From Pseudofrankia sp. DC12 (GTDB lineage: Bacteria; Actinomycetota; Actinomycetes; Frankiales; Frankiaceae), in contig NZ_KQ031391.1 in NCBI RefSeq assembly GCF_000966285.1, positions 3,197,208-3,261,207 of the forward strand: 64,000 bases of DNA. Reading direction: 5' to 3'. Positions 19,424 through 28,065 of the stretch are shown one piece after another. The notes below the pieces were generated by a model that worked only from the letters and a program-made list of their open reading frames with translations, searched no databases and was not told the origin of the DNA. The translations under genes and the position numbers were made by a program. Each line of letters begins with the position of its first letter. The stretch's first letter is position 1.

Positions 19424-20455
19424 ATGTCGCAGAATTCCCCCGTGCCGGGCTGGTACCCGGACCCGTCCGGGGCGCCGGGGCTCCGGTGGTGGGACGGCGT
19501 TCAGTGGACCGGGCACACCCAGGCCGCGCCGGGTCAGCCGCCGGCGCCCTCGCTGCCGCAGCAGCCGACGCCGCAACAGCCCGCGGCGCCGGTGTATCAG
19601 AAGCCACCCCAGCCGCAGGGTGCCTTCCAGCCGGCGGGCGCCCCGCCCCAGCAGCAGCCGGGCGGCTTCCCGTCCGCGCCGGGGCAGCCGGCGCCGGGCT
19701 GGCAGCAGGGGCCGCCAGCGCAGCCCGGCGCGCAGGGCTGGGGAACCGCGCAGGGCGGCTTCCAGCCAGTACCGGTGCACACCGGGTTCACCCCGGACAA
19801 GATCCAGGAGCAGGTCCAGCAGCGGGCCGGCGTCGCGCCGAGCGGCCCGGGCGGTGGCACCATCTTCACCGAGCCCGTGCTGGTGGTGAACCAGAAGACC
19901 CAGTTCATCGAGGTCACGAACCAGTACGCGATCTTCGACCAGGGTGGCCGGCAGATCGGCTCGGTGGTCGAGGTCGGGCAGAGCACGGCGAAGAAGGTCG
20001 CGCGGGTGCTCACCTCGCTGGACCAGTACATGACGCACAAGCTGGAGGTCCGCGACCAGGCGGGCAACGTCATGCTGGTGCTGACCAGGCCGGCGAAGCT
20101 GGTCAAGTCGAAGGTCATCGTCACCCGGCCGGACGGGTCGGAGATCGGCCAGATCGTCCAGCAGAACGCGCTCGGGAAGATCCGGTTCGGCCTGATGGTG
20201 GGCGGCCAGCAGATCGGACTGATCAAGGCCGAGAACTGGCGGGCCTGGAACTTCTCGATCGTCGACCACGCCGAGGTCGAGGTCGCCAGGATCACCAAGA
20301 CCTGGGAGGGCCTGCTCAAGACGATGTTCACGACGGCGGACAACTACGTCGTCCAGCTGCACTTCCAGCTGCCGGACCCGCTGCTCAGCCTGGTCATCGC
20401 CTCGGCGCTGACCGTCGACACCGCGCTGAAGCAGGACTCCCGCGGCTGGAACTGA
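19424..20455 (+). CDS. DUF2510 and LURP-one/scramblase-like protein
   Basis: A 343-residue protein in three parts. Residues ~5-32 are a DUF2510 module (PGWYPDPSGAPGLRWWDGVQ), residues ~33-130 a Pro/Gln/Gly-rich linker, and residues ~140-340 a tubby-like LURP-one/phospholipid-scramblase-related beta-barrel (FIEVTNQYAIFDQGGRQIGS to SALTVDTALKQDSRGWN). Proteins of this layout are frequent in actinobacteria and probably peripheral to the membrane; their function is unknown. ATG 19424 has GAAGGG eight bases upstream and places the DUF2510 module at the N-terminus. Longer in-frame starts lack support. Confidence 0.85.
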   Translation: MSQNSPVPGWYPDPSGAPGLRWWDGVQWTGHTQAAPGQPPAPSLPQQPTPQQPAAPVYQKPPQPQGAFQPAGAPPQQQPGGFPSAPGQPAPGWQQGPPAQPGAQGWGTAQGGFQPVPVHTGFTPDKIQEQVQQRAGVAPSGPGGGTIFTEPVLVVNQKTQFIEVTNQYAIFDQGGRQIGSVVEVGQSTAKKVARVLTSLDQYMTHKLEVRDQAGNVMLVLTRPAKLVKSKVIVTRPDGSEIGQIVQQNALGKIRFGLMVGGQQIGLIKAENWRAWNFSIVDHAEVEVARITKTWEGLLKTMFTTADNYVVQLHFQLPDPLLSLVIASALTVDTALKQDSRGWN

Positions 20456-20603
20456 GCCGGCGCGGCGGCAGGCCGCCCTCGTCCCGGCCCGCGTGACCGG
20501 GACTCGTCAGATCCGGGACCAGGAATCCCGACAACGGCCGCCGCGGCGCAGTTCGTCAGACAAGTTCTTAGACACAACGCTGGGTGGCGGGCAGGATGGC
20601 CGG

Positions 20604-21314
20604 GTGACTCCGACATCAGGACCTCCGGAGGCGCGAAAGAAGAACCCTTTCGCGCCTCCTCCGGCCGGGGCGGTCACGCAGGCCCCGCGCCGATGGCTCC
20701 CGACGGTGGCGCTGCCCGCGCCGCCGGTGACGGTGGCCGCGCTGGACGCGATCGACGCGGACGACGGCCGGGTGGAGCTGCTCGACGGGCTGTGCGTACT
20801 ACGCCCGTGGCCCACGCCGCTGCGCACCCGGGTGACGCAGCGACTGGCCGAGCTGCTCGCCGTGGCCGCGCCGTCCGGTGCGCACGTCTATCCGCATGGC
20901 CTGCGCGTCGAGGTTTCCGCCCGGACGTTGCTGATCCCGGATCTGGTGGTCGGCCCCGCGCCCACCCCGACCAGGCCCTCCGCGGACACCGACCCGAGTG
21001 GAACGCCGCCGCTGGCCGGCACGGTGCCGTCCCGGATCACCGAGCCACCGTTCCTGGTCATCGAGGTGGCCGACGAGCACACCCGCCGGTACAACCGCAC
21101 GCTGAAGCTCGATCTCTACCGCGACCGCGGGATTCCGTCCTGCTGGCTGGTCGATCCGGACCCGGCGGGGCGCACCGTGACCATCGAGATCTATGACCTC
21201 GTCGACGGTGCCTACCCGCGGGCCGGCCGGGCCAGCGACGAGACCCCGCTCAGCGTCACCCGCCCGTTCCCGGTCACGTTCATCCCGGCCGATCTCGTCG
21301 ACCCCGGCGACTAG
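20604..21314 (+). CDS. Uma2-family (DUF820) putative restriction-like nuclease
   Basis: A 236-residue protein. The segment from about residue 30 follows the Uma2/DUF820 pattern: DDGRVELLDGLCVLRPWPTP, PDLVVGPAPTPT, FLVIEVADEHTRRYNRTLKL and LYRDRGIPSCWLVDPD. These supply the PD-(D/E)XK-like acidic and lysine residues (PDLVV, IEV, K). The family's natural role is unclear. GTG 20604 is chosen because AGGA lies seven bases upstream; the longer frame from 20493 has no conserved sequence. It converges on the flippase gene with a 24-bp gap. Confidence 0.82.
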   Translation: MTPTSGPPEARKKNPFAPPPAGAVTQAPRRWLPTVALPAPPVTVAALDAIDADDGRVELLDGLCVLRPWPTPLRTRVTQRLAELLAVAAPSGAHVYPHGLRVEVSARTLLIPDLVVGPAPTPTRPSADTDPSGTPPLAGTVPSRITEPPFLVIEVADEHTRRYNRTLKLDLYRDRGIPSCWLVDPDPAGRTVTIEIYDLVDGAYPRAGRASDETPLSVTRPFPVTFIPADLVDPGD

Positions 21315-21338
21315 GCAGGCGCCGATACAGGGCGAGCG

Positions 21339-22736
21339 CTACCGCGGCGGCCGCTGGATCGGCGTGAGGCGCATGGTCGTCTCGATGTCCGCCTCGATCG
21401 CCGCCGGGCGGCGCAGCCCGGGCGGCGTGTGGACCCGCTCGGCGTCCTCCTCGCGGCGTTCCGCGACGAGGACGCCGAGCGCGACCACGGTCTGCGCGAC
21501 CGACCAGGCGATGCCGACGCCGACCAGGCCCCACCAGCGCCCGAGGACCAGGGCGCCGATCGGGACCATCAACGCGATGGCGCCGTGAATCCCGATCAGC
21601 GGGGCCAGCCGGCGCCGGGCCAGCGCGGCGCACAGTGCGAGGCTGTTCACCGCCCGGCCCAGGGAGCCGAGCAGGAGCAGCTGGAGAACGGTCGTCGAGC
21701 CGTGCCGGTAGGCGCCGCCGAAGATCGTGGTGATGATGGGAGCCACCAGGATCCCGACGACCACCAGGGCACCCATGCCGGCCAGGGTGCGCTTGCGCAG
21801 GGTCCGGTGGATCGGTCGCACGTCGGCGCCGGGCTGCGCGCCCTCGACGGTCATCGAGAACCCGAGAATCATCGGGAACTGGTCGAGCGCCTGGATGAGC
21901 ATCCAGGCGATGCCGAACTCGGCGCCTTTCTCCGTGCCGAGGCCGGCGACGATGAACACCGGCAGCAGGGTCACCGCCAGCTGCTCGAAGATGAGCGCCA
22001 GCGTGGTACCGGCCAGGAAACGCCGGTAGCCCTGCAGCTGCGGCGCCTGTGTCAGGACGGCTGGCTCGGCGCCCGGCTCCCGCTTGTTCAGCAGCTTGCC
22101 GAACACGATTGAGGAGACGACGACCGTCGCGATGGCCGCCGGGACCACCCAGGCGGTCAGCAGCATCAGCGCGGTCGTGCCGGTGCCCATCGCGACCAGC
22201 ACCACGAACTTGGTCAGGCTGTAGGTGGTGTTCTCCAGCGGCAGCCAGATCGCCTTGCGCAGCGAGGTGACCACCAGGTCCTGCAGGGAGAAGATCGCCC
22301 AGACCGTGACCGAGGCGGTGAAGCCGATCGCCGCGCCGACCGGCGCCAGAATGTGGAACGAATGATCGAGGCGCGGCGCCGCGACGGCGAAGGCCCCGCC
22401 GAGCACGACGCTGATGAGCACGGCCATGCCATACGAGCGCAGGACCAGAGCCCGCTGGTGCTCGCCCGCGCCCGGGAGGTAGGCGGAGAGGGCTCCTCCG
22501 AGGCTCATCTGGCTCAGCGTGGCGAGCGCCATCAATGCCGAGACGAGGGCCGTCCCGACACCGACCGCGGCCGTGCTCGACTCACGGGCGGCGATGACCC
22601 AGAAACCCGCTCCCAACAGCGCCGACAGCACGCTGTTGACGACACCGGCGAGACCGTTGCGGTAGAGCATGCTCATCTTGCGACGCGGCTGCTCCGCTCC
22701 GACAACCGCCGCCGTCTCGTCCGTGACGCTGGTCAT
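21339..22736 (-). CDS. polysaccharide flippase-like membrane protein (MOP/Wzx type)
   Basis: A 465-residue protein with about 12 predicted membrane helices and no large soluble domain. The start MLYRNGLAGVVNSVLSALLGAGFWVIAAR, the alternating helices through FGKLLNKREPG, and the C-terminal WWGLVGVGIAWSVAQTVVAL fit the multidrug/oligosaccharidyl-lipid/polysaccharide (MOP) exporter superfamily. A role moving lipid-linked repeat units across the membrane is inferred from its neighbour: the start overlaps the stop of the double glycosyltransferase gene (ATGA, 22733-22736), so the two are translationally coupled. Confidence 0.82.
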   Translation of the reverse strand: MTSVTDETAAVVGAEQPRRKMSMLYRNGLAGVVNSVLSALLGAGFWVIAARESSTAAVGVGTALVSALMALATLSQMSLGGALSAYLPGAGEHQRALVLRSYGMAVLISVVLGGAFAVAAPRLDHSFHILAPVGAAIGFTASVTVWAIFSLQDLVVTSLRKAIWLPLENTTYSLTKFVVLVAMGTGTTALMLLTAWVVPAAIATVVVSSIVFGKLLNKREPGAEPAVLTQAPQLQGYRRFLAGTTLALIFEQLAVTLLPVFIVAGLGTEKGAEFGIAWMLIQALDQFPMILGFSMTVEGAQPGADVRPIHRTLRKRTLAGMGALVVVGILVAPIITTIFGGAYRHGSTTVLQLLLLGSLGRAVNSLALCAALARRRLAPLIGIHGAIALMVPIGALVLGRWWGLVGVGIAWSVAQTVVALGVLVAERREEDAERVHTPPGLRRPAAIEADIETTMRLTPIQRPPR

Positions 22737-25546
22737 CGCTGCGCTCCTCGTGCGGACGCCCGTGCGCTTCGTCGCCGTGCCTGTAGGTACAGCCCAGGCC
22801 CGGCGAGCATCCCGGCCATTTCTCTGGCCCGCAACCGACGCATGACCTCGGGCTTCGGCGCCGCGGGAATCTCCTTGGTACGGCTGCCCAGCTGCCTGGC
22901 GTGCCGCACGCCGCCGGGGATGCCGGCGACGACGCGCCGGCGGGTGGCCGGGTCCACCAGGTACTTCACGATGTACGCGGTGAGCCCGGAGCCGTAGCCG
23001 AACATCTGCCGGCTCAGCTCGGCCAGGTCGGAGCGATGGCTGTGCCAGACGAGTGCGGCCGGCTCGTAGGCGAGGGCGTGGCCGTCGAGCAGGATCCGGA
23101 CGAAGATGTCCAGGTCCTCACCGCCCCGGGTCCTGGTGCCGGCGCCGAGCGCGGTGTCGAAGCCGCCGAGCGCCCGTACGGTCTCGGTCCGCAGCGCCAG
23201 GTTGGCACCGGTCCCGAAGACGCCCGCCGTGAACGGATGCAGCGGGCCGGGCGCGTTCGCCGGGTCCATGTCGTAGACGCGGGGCGTGCAGCTGGTCGAC
23301 CAGGAGACCTTGGCATCGAAGTACTGCTCGATGTCGGTCGCCAGGTCGGCCGAGCCGACCAGTCCCGTGACGCAGGCGACGTCGTCCCGCCGGGCGAAGC
23401 CGCGGGCGAGCCCCAACAGCCAGTCGGCGTCGACCCGCACGTCGTCGTCGGTGTAGGCGATGATCTCGCCGCCGGCCTCCGCGAGGCCCTTGTTGCGCGC
23501 GCTGGACAGGCCGGGCACCGGCTCCACCACGTACCGGAAGCGGTCGTCGGTGCCGACCGCGGCGTCGAATGCCGCCTTGGTGCCGTCGTCGGTCGGCGCG
23601 TTGTCCACGACCACGACCTCGAAGTTGTCGTACCGCAGGGTGCGTAGCCCGTCGAGGCAGGCGGTCAGCAGCCGTGGCCGGTTGCGGGTGCAGACGACGA
23701 TGGTGATCCGCGGGGTCGCCCCGGGCAGCCGCCGGCACGGGCGGCTCGGGGCGCCCGACCGGACGGCCTTGACGACGACGCCGGGATCGGGACCGGCCGG
23801 CAGCGTCACCCCGTCGTCGGCCAGGTGCTGGCGGATTCGCCCTCCGAGGGTCTCCACCGCGAGGGACACGGCCGTCTGGACGTCGACGCCGGCGGGCCCG
23901 TCGGCGTCCGCCGCGAGGGGCAGCTCGACGTAGCCGATCGGTTCACCGTGGACCCGGACCAGCAGCCGGGCCCGGCCGTAGTCACCGTCGTGCTCCCCGG
24001 CTGGCAGCCGGACCATCGGCCCGGCCAGCTCCAGCTCGCCGCAGACCAGCCCAGTCGGGCCGTCGGAACTCGGCGTTGCCCCGTCATCCGCCGCGGTCGG
24101 GTCGGCCGGCGCGGCAGCGGCAGCGGCAGCGGCAGACGAGCTCAGGGCGACGACCGTCGTGGCTGGCCGGCTGCCACCCAGCCCCGCCGAACGCCGACGG
24201 GATCTGGCGTAGAGCGCGGGGCCCGCGGCGTAGCCGGCGAGCTCCCAGGCGAGCAGCCGGCGCTGGAGCGCGTCGTCGCTGCCGGCGGCGCCCTGGCTGT
24301 CCGTGCTGATCTTGCGCATTTCCCACAGCCCACGCGGGACCCGGGCCATCAGGCCGCGCGCCGTGGTCAGATCGGTGAGGTGCTTGGTCAGGTAGGCCGC
24401 CATCCCGCTGCCGTACGCGTACATCTGGCGGTTCAGCTCGTCCACGCTGCTGCGGTGGGTATGCCAGACGAGCGAGGCCGGCTCGTAGTAGATGGCATAG
24501 CCCGCGAGAAGCACGCGCAGGAAGATGTCGAGGTCCTCGCCGCCCGCCGCCGCCGTTCCCGCGCCCAGCGCGGTGTCGAACTCGCCGACGGTGGCCAGCG
24601 TCTCCCGGCGGAACGCGATGTTGGCGCCGGCGCCGAAGATGCCGGCCGAGTAGGGGTACACGGGGCTCGGGACCCGGTGCTCCACGAGGTCGTAACGGCG
24701 GGCGGCGCAGCTCGCGGACCAGTTGAGCCGCGAGTCGAAGTAGCGTTCCGCCACCTCGGTCAGCGACGCGGTCGCCACCAGTCCGGTCACGCAGCCGATG
24801 TCGTCGCCCTGCGCGAAGCCACGCAGGATGCCCGCGATCCACCCCTCGTCGACGGTGACGTCGTCATCGGTGAAGGCGATGATCTCGCCGCGCGCCTCGG
24901 CGACGCCCCTGTTCCGCGCCCACGACAGCCCCGGCCGCTCCTCCCGCACGTAACGGAAGTGGGCCAGGTCCCCGACGGCGGAGGCGAAAGCGAGCTTGGT
25001 CGCCTCGTCGGACGGTGCGTTGTCGACGATGACGATCTCGATGTTCGGGTGCCGCAGGCGCCGAAGCCGATCCAGGCAGGCGAGCAACGTCTGCGGACGG
25101 TCGCGGGTGCAGACGACGACGGTCGCGACCGGCTGGACCGGCGCGGCCGCCGCCGAGCGCCGGCGCGGCGCGCGCGGGGTCGCGAGCGAGCAGCGCGCCG
25201 TAGCGGCGGGCGCGGGCACCAGCTCGGTCTCCGGCAGCCCTTCGGCCGCGAGGTGCCGCCGGATGCTCGGGCCGAACTGGTCCACGGCCTGCCGCAACGC
25301 GGCGTCGGCGTCGAGCCGGCCCTCGGCGAGCGGAAGCTGGACGTAGCCGACCGGGTCGCCGTGGAGCCGGACCAGGACGCGGGCGTCCTCGCAGAGCCTG
25401 CCGTCCGCGGTGCGTGGCAGCGCCGGCAGGCTGGGTGCGGAGAGCTCGACCTCGCCGCACCAGGTGGACTCCGGCCGGACCGTGTCGGCCGCGCCGCCGG
25501 GTACGGCCTCCGCCTGCTCGGAACCATCCAACGTCGGTCTGGTCAT
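22733..25546 (-). CDS. fused tandem GT2 glycosyltransferase (two complete copies)
   Basis: A 937-residue protein built from two homologous halves. Each half has a ~90-residue N-terminal module (CGEVELS with VLVRLHGDPVGYVQLPL at residues 30-74; CGELELAGP with LLVRVHGEPIGYVELPL at 502-544), then a GT2 domain (about 140-370 and 612-840) with DDD-type metal motifs FTDDDV (225-230) and YTDDDV (698-703), GGEDLDIF, and a C-terminal helical part. A poly-Ala linker (~470-480) joins them. Both active sites look intact. It probably adds two sugars in sequence to a lipid-linked acceptor (inference). ATG 25546; cotranscribed with the flippase. Confidence 0.9.
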   Translation of the reverse strand: MTRPTLDGSEQAEAVPGGAADTVRPESTWCGEVELSAPSLPALPRTADGRLCEDARVLVRLHGDPVGYVQLPLAEGRLDADAALRQAVDQFGPSIRRHLAAEGLPETELVPAPAATARCSLATPRAPRRRSAAAAPVQPVATVVVCTRDRPQTLLACLDRLRRLRHPNIEIVIVDNAPSDEATKLAFASAVGDLAHFRYVREERPGLSWARNRGVAEARGEIIAFTDDDVTVDEGWIAGILRGFAQGDDIGCVTGLVATASLTEVAERYFDSRLNWSASCAARRYDLVEHRVPSPVYPYSAGIFGAGANIAFRRETLATVGEFDTALGAGTAAAGGEDLDIFLRVLLAGYAIYYEPASLVWHTHRSSVDELNRQMYAYGSGMAAYLTKHLTDLTTARGLMARVPRGLWEMRKISTDSQGAAGSDDALQRRLLAWELAGYAAGPALYARSRRRSAGLGGSRPATTVVALSSSAAAAAAAAPADPTAADDGATPSSDGPTGLVCGELELAGPMVRLPAGEHDGDYGRARLLVRVHGEPIGYVELPLAADADGPAGVDVQTAVSLAVETLGGRIRQHLADDGVTLPAGPDPGVVVKAVRSGAPSRPCRRLPGATPRITIVVCTRNRPRLLTACLDGLRTLRYDNFEVVVVDNAPTDDGTKAAFDAAVGTDDRFRYVVEPVPGLSSARNKGLAEAGGEIIAYTDDDVRVDADWLLGLARGFARRDDVACVTGLVGSADLATDIEQYFDAKVSWSTSCTPRVYDMDPANAPGPLHPFTAGVFGTGANLALRTETVRALGGFDTALGAGTRTRGGEDLDIFVRILLDGHALAYEPAALVWHSHRSDLAELSRQMFGYGSGLTAYIVKYLVDPATRRRVVAGIPGGVRHARQLGSRTKEIPAAPKPEVMRRLRAREMAGMLAGPGLYLQARRRSARASARGAQR

Positions 25547-26062
25547 GCGCTTCTCTCTACGTGATGACCGGCGCGCCGAGTGAGCGAGCCCACGGCTCTG
25601 GTCCTGCTGAATGGCACCACCAACGTGCGATCTCGTCGCATCACGGCGTTGCTTGGCGGCGCAGGGCGACTTGCGTCGATCAACAGTCCCCCCTGGTAAC
25701 TGTTGTCATGTTACAGCGAGTTACAATGCGCAAGAACGTAGACCGTCCATGAAGTGCTGCGCGGGCGCAGGTACCGTGCGGCCCGCTGACGCCTCGAGGA
25801 CCTTTGTCCAAGGGCCAGCACTACGGAGACTCAGACGCTGGGATTTTACTACCGGCGACGGCGCGGCCGGCCGCGCATCCGGTGAAAGGACGACGAGCGA
25901 CATAGAAATTACCGGGCCGTAACCACACCCGGTGACCCTCGGGCGCCGTCTGTGACGGACAGTGAGGCGCAGGGCCAGGGTAAGGCCGGCGCGACGTCGC
26001 ACATCAACCAGCGCGGGGCGGGCAGGACACGATCATCTCCGGCCAGGGCGCGAGGGGTCACG
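25547..26062. other. long leader/promoter region of the double GT2 gene
   Basis: About 515 bp between two minus-strand genes, with no supported coding sequence and lower GC than its flanks. Most of it should be promoter and 5' leader for the GT2-flippase operon. It contains the GTAAC boxes listed separately. I found no match to a known riboswitch by eye. Confidence 0.5.
25696..25724 (-). promoter_or_regulatory. three GTAAC/GTTAC boxes, candidate operator
   Basis: GTAAC at 25696-25700, GTTAC at 25710-25714 and GTTAC at 25720-25724. The first two form an inverted pair with a 9-bp spacer and the last two a direct pair with a 10-bp period, consistent with one turn of the helix. They lie ~150 bp upstream of the GT2 start. 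Confidence 0.4.
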
Positions 26063-27469
26063 CTAGTTGTGACCTGTGACCTGGACGTAGTCGATGACCA
26101 TCTTCTGCGGAAACCGGGTGCCGGCGGGCGGTGATCCCGGCCAGTTACCGCCGACCGCGAGGTTGAAGATCAGATAAAAGGGGTGATCAAACGCCCACGT
26201 CTGGCCCGGGGGCATGTCGTCGACACTCACCGAACCATAGACTGTTCCGTCGACGGAGAACTGAAGAATTCCCGGGTACCAGTCCATCGAGTACGTATGA
26301 AAACCAGCCACCGTCGCCGCCGGCAGCCGGTGGATTCCCGCCACGCGGGCGTAGGCCGCGTCACCCTGCGCCGGGCCGTGGACCGAGGCGTAAATCGATC
26401 CGTTCGGCGCCGGCAGCTCAAGAATGTCGATCTCGCCACTGACGGGCCACCCGACGCTGTCGACATTGCTGCCCACCGCCCAGAAGGCGGGCAGCAGCCC
26501 ACCGCCGGTCGGCAGCACGAGCCTGGTCTCGACATGCCCGTACTGGAGGTCGAGGGAATTCTTGGTGGTCAGCCGGCCCGAGGTGTAATGGCCGGTTTTC
26601 CCATCCGCGTCGCGGATGTCTTCCCGCCTGGCCGTGATGACCAGGTTTCCGGCGCCGTCGAGCGCCACGTTCTTGTTGCTGGACGTGTAGACCCCCAGCT
26701 CATTGTTGCCCCAGCCGCCGCCACCGGTCTCGAACGTCCACCGGGAATCCACCGTGGCGCCGGCCGGGCCGGCGAAGTCGTCGGTGAAGGTGCCGCGAAT
26801 CGTCGCGGCACTGTCAAGGGTCACGCTGACCGCGCTCACGCTCACCTCGCCGCGGCGCGGGCGAAAGCCCAGGTCGACGACCTCACCGGTGACCGTCACA
26901 GGCACGAGAACGGCCAGGGCATGGCCAGCACCCACCCGCGCCGCGACGTCGAGCGCCGAGACCACGGTCTGGCCGCCGACGGTGACGTCGAACATGTTCT
27001 GTCCGACCCCGGCGTCCCTGGGCGCCAACAGATGGAGCACCACGGCGTACGTGCCCGGCTTGACCACCGGAAGCTCATAGCCGCTGCCGTCGACGCGCGC
27101 CTTGCGGTACAGGGCGGGATTGCCCGTGCCGGCGGCGCCCGAACCGGCAGTGGCGACCTGGCCGCCGCGGGCCACGGAAACATCCGGCTGCCAGAAGGTG
27201 CCTCGACTGTCCGTAATCCCGACGGAGCCGGCGACCCACCTTTCGGACGGGCCACTCGGCCGGGGCGTCGACGGCCCGGAATGTGAGAGCCCGCAGCCGG
27301 CCAGCACCCCGGCCGCCGCGAGTGCCAGAGCGACGGCCCGGATATGCGCTCCGCCAGCGGCGCGCCGGCCGCCAGCGCGTCCAGGAGAGCGAGCCCGGCC
27401 CACCGCCAGACGAAGATTGTCCCGTTCGCCAGCCCGTCTGTGTGGATGTTTCAAAATCCGCTCAATCAC
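26063..27469 (-). CDS. lipoprotein with malectin-like domain and GH16 glucanase domain
   Basis: A 468-residue protein. A hydrophobic segment ending in the lipobox LAGC (near residue 59) predicts a membrane-anchored extracellular lipoprotein. Residues ~95-225 resemble a carbohydrate-binding malectin-like domain (YELPVVKPGTYAVVLHLLAP). Residues ~230-468 are GH16 with the catalytic motif GEIDILE, cleaving beta-1,3 or mixed-linked glucans by a retaining mechanism. GTG 27469 follows a GGGGGGA ribosome binding site, giving an unusually long n-region; GTG 27403 is an alternative. It is divergent from a second GH16 gene. Confidence 0.87.
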   Translation of the reverse strand: MIERILKHPHRRAGERDNLRLAVGRARSPGRAGGRRAAGGAHIRAVALALAAAGVLAGCGLSHSGPSTPRPSGPSERWVAGSVGITDSRGTFWQPDVSVARGGQVATAGSGAAGTGNPALYRKARVDGSGYELPVVKPGTYAVVLHLLAPRDAGVGQNMFDVTVGGQTVVSALDVAARVGAGHALAVLVPVTVTGEVVDLGFRPRRGEVSVSAVSVTLDSAATIRGTFTDDFAGPAGATVDSRWTFETGGGGWGNNELGVYTSSNKNVALDGAGNLVITARREDIRDADGKTGHYTSGRLTTKNSLDLQYGHVETRLVLPTGGGLLPAFWAVGSNVDSVGWPVSGEIDILELPAPNGSIYASVHGPAQGDAAYARVAGIHRLPAATVAGFHTYSMDWYPGILQFSVDGTVYGSVSVDDMPPGQTWAFDHPFYLIFNLAVGGNWPGSPPAGTRFPQKMVIDYVQVTGHN

Positions 27470-28065
27470 GACATCCCCCCGGGGTGCTATTCTACCCGGA
27501 GGGCCGCGAGACGTGAACCATCCAGAGAACTATTCAGTTCTTTACCATGAGATCCTACGGCCAGATCTTTGCCAGCCCGCCGCGCACCGGAAACGTCACT
27601 GTAATGAATTCTTCTCATGATCTTGAATCGCGACGTGGGCGCGCCAGATGTTTTTGACTCCCCGAGACGCAAGCAGCGGACGGCGCTCAGCGAACCCGGG
27701 GTGCCGGCGTCGGCCCCAACCCCCGCCAGTGCCCGGGAGCGTGTGAGCGTTGCCCGTCCATTTGCCGATGGTTCGATCGATGGCACGAGATTGCAGTGCG
27801 CCTGACCGTCCGTTGTTACCGCAGGGCTCGACACACCGGTTACGCGCCAGATCAACAACGAGTGGACCCTCTGGAGCGGTGAACACCGGTCCTCGTAATA
27901 TGGCCAGGCATGGGCGGAATATGTGCCGCGTGTGCAGCTGTCCCGTACCTGGTGGTCGGCGTCACGCAGAAAAGCCAACAGGTGTGGGCCGGAGGGCGGA
28001 CGGGCGGCGGAACCCACGCCGGCCGTCCCTAAATATCTCTACCTCGGGAGGGACTCTCCCCCGCC
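27470..28065. other. divergent intergenic region between the two GH16 genes
   Basis: About 595 bp, clearly less GC-rich than the flanks. On the minus strand TAGAAT (27489-27494) is a candidate -10 box about 25 bases before the lipoprotein start. GAACT-ATTC-AGTTC (27527-27540) is a perfect 5-bp inverted repeat just upstream of it and a candidate operator. GGGAGGGA (28046-28053) is close enough to serve the plus-strand gene. No gene is supported. Confidence 0.5.

Noticed and set aside
25547-26062. Searched for a riboswitch (c-di-GMP, c-di-AMP, cobalamin) in the long leader of the double GT2 gene
   Set aside because: None of the conserved core sequences were found by eye on the relevant strand.
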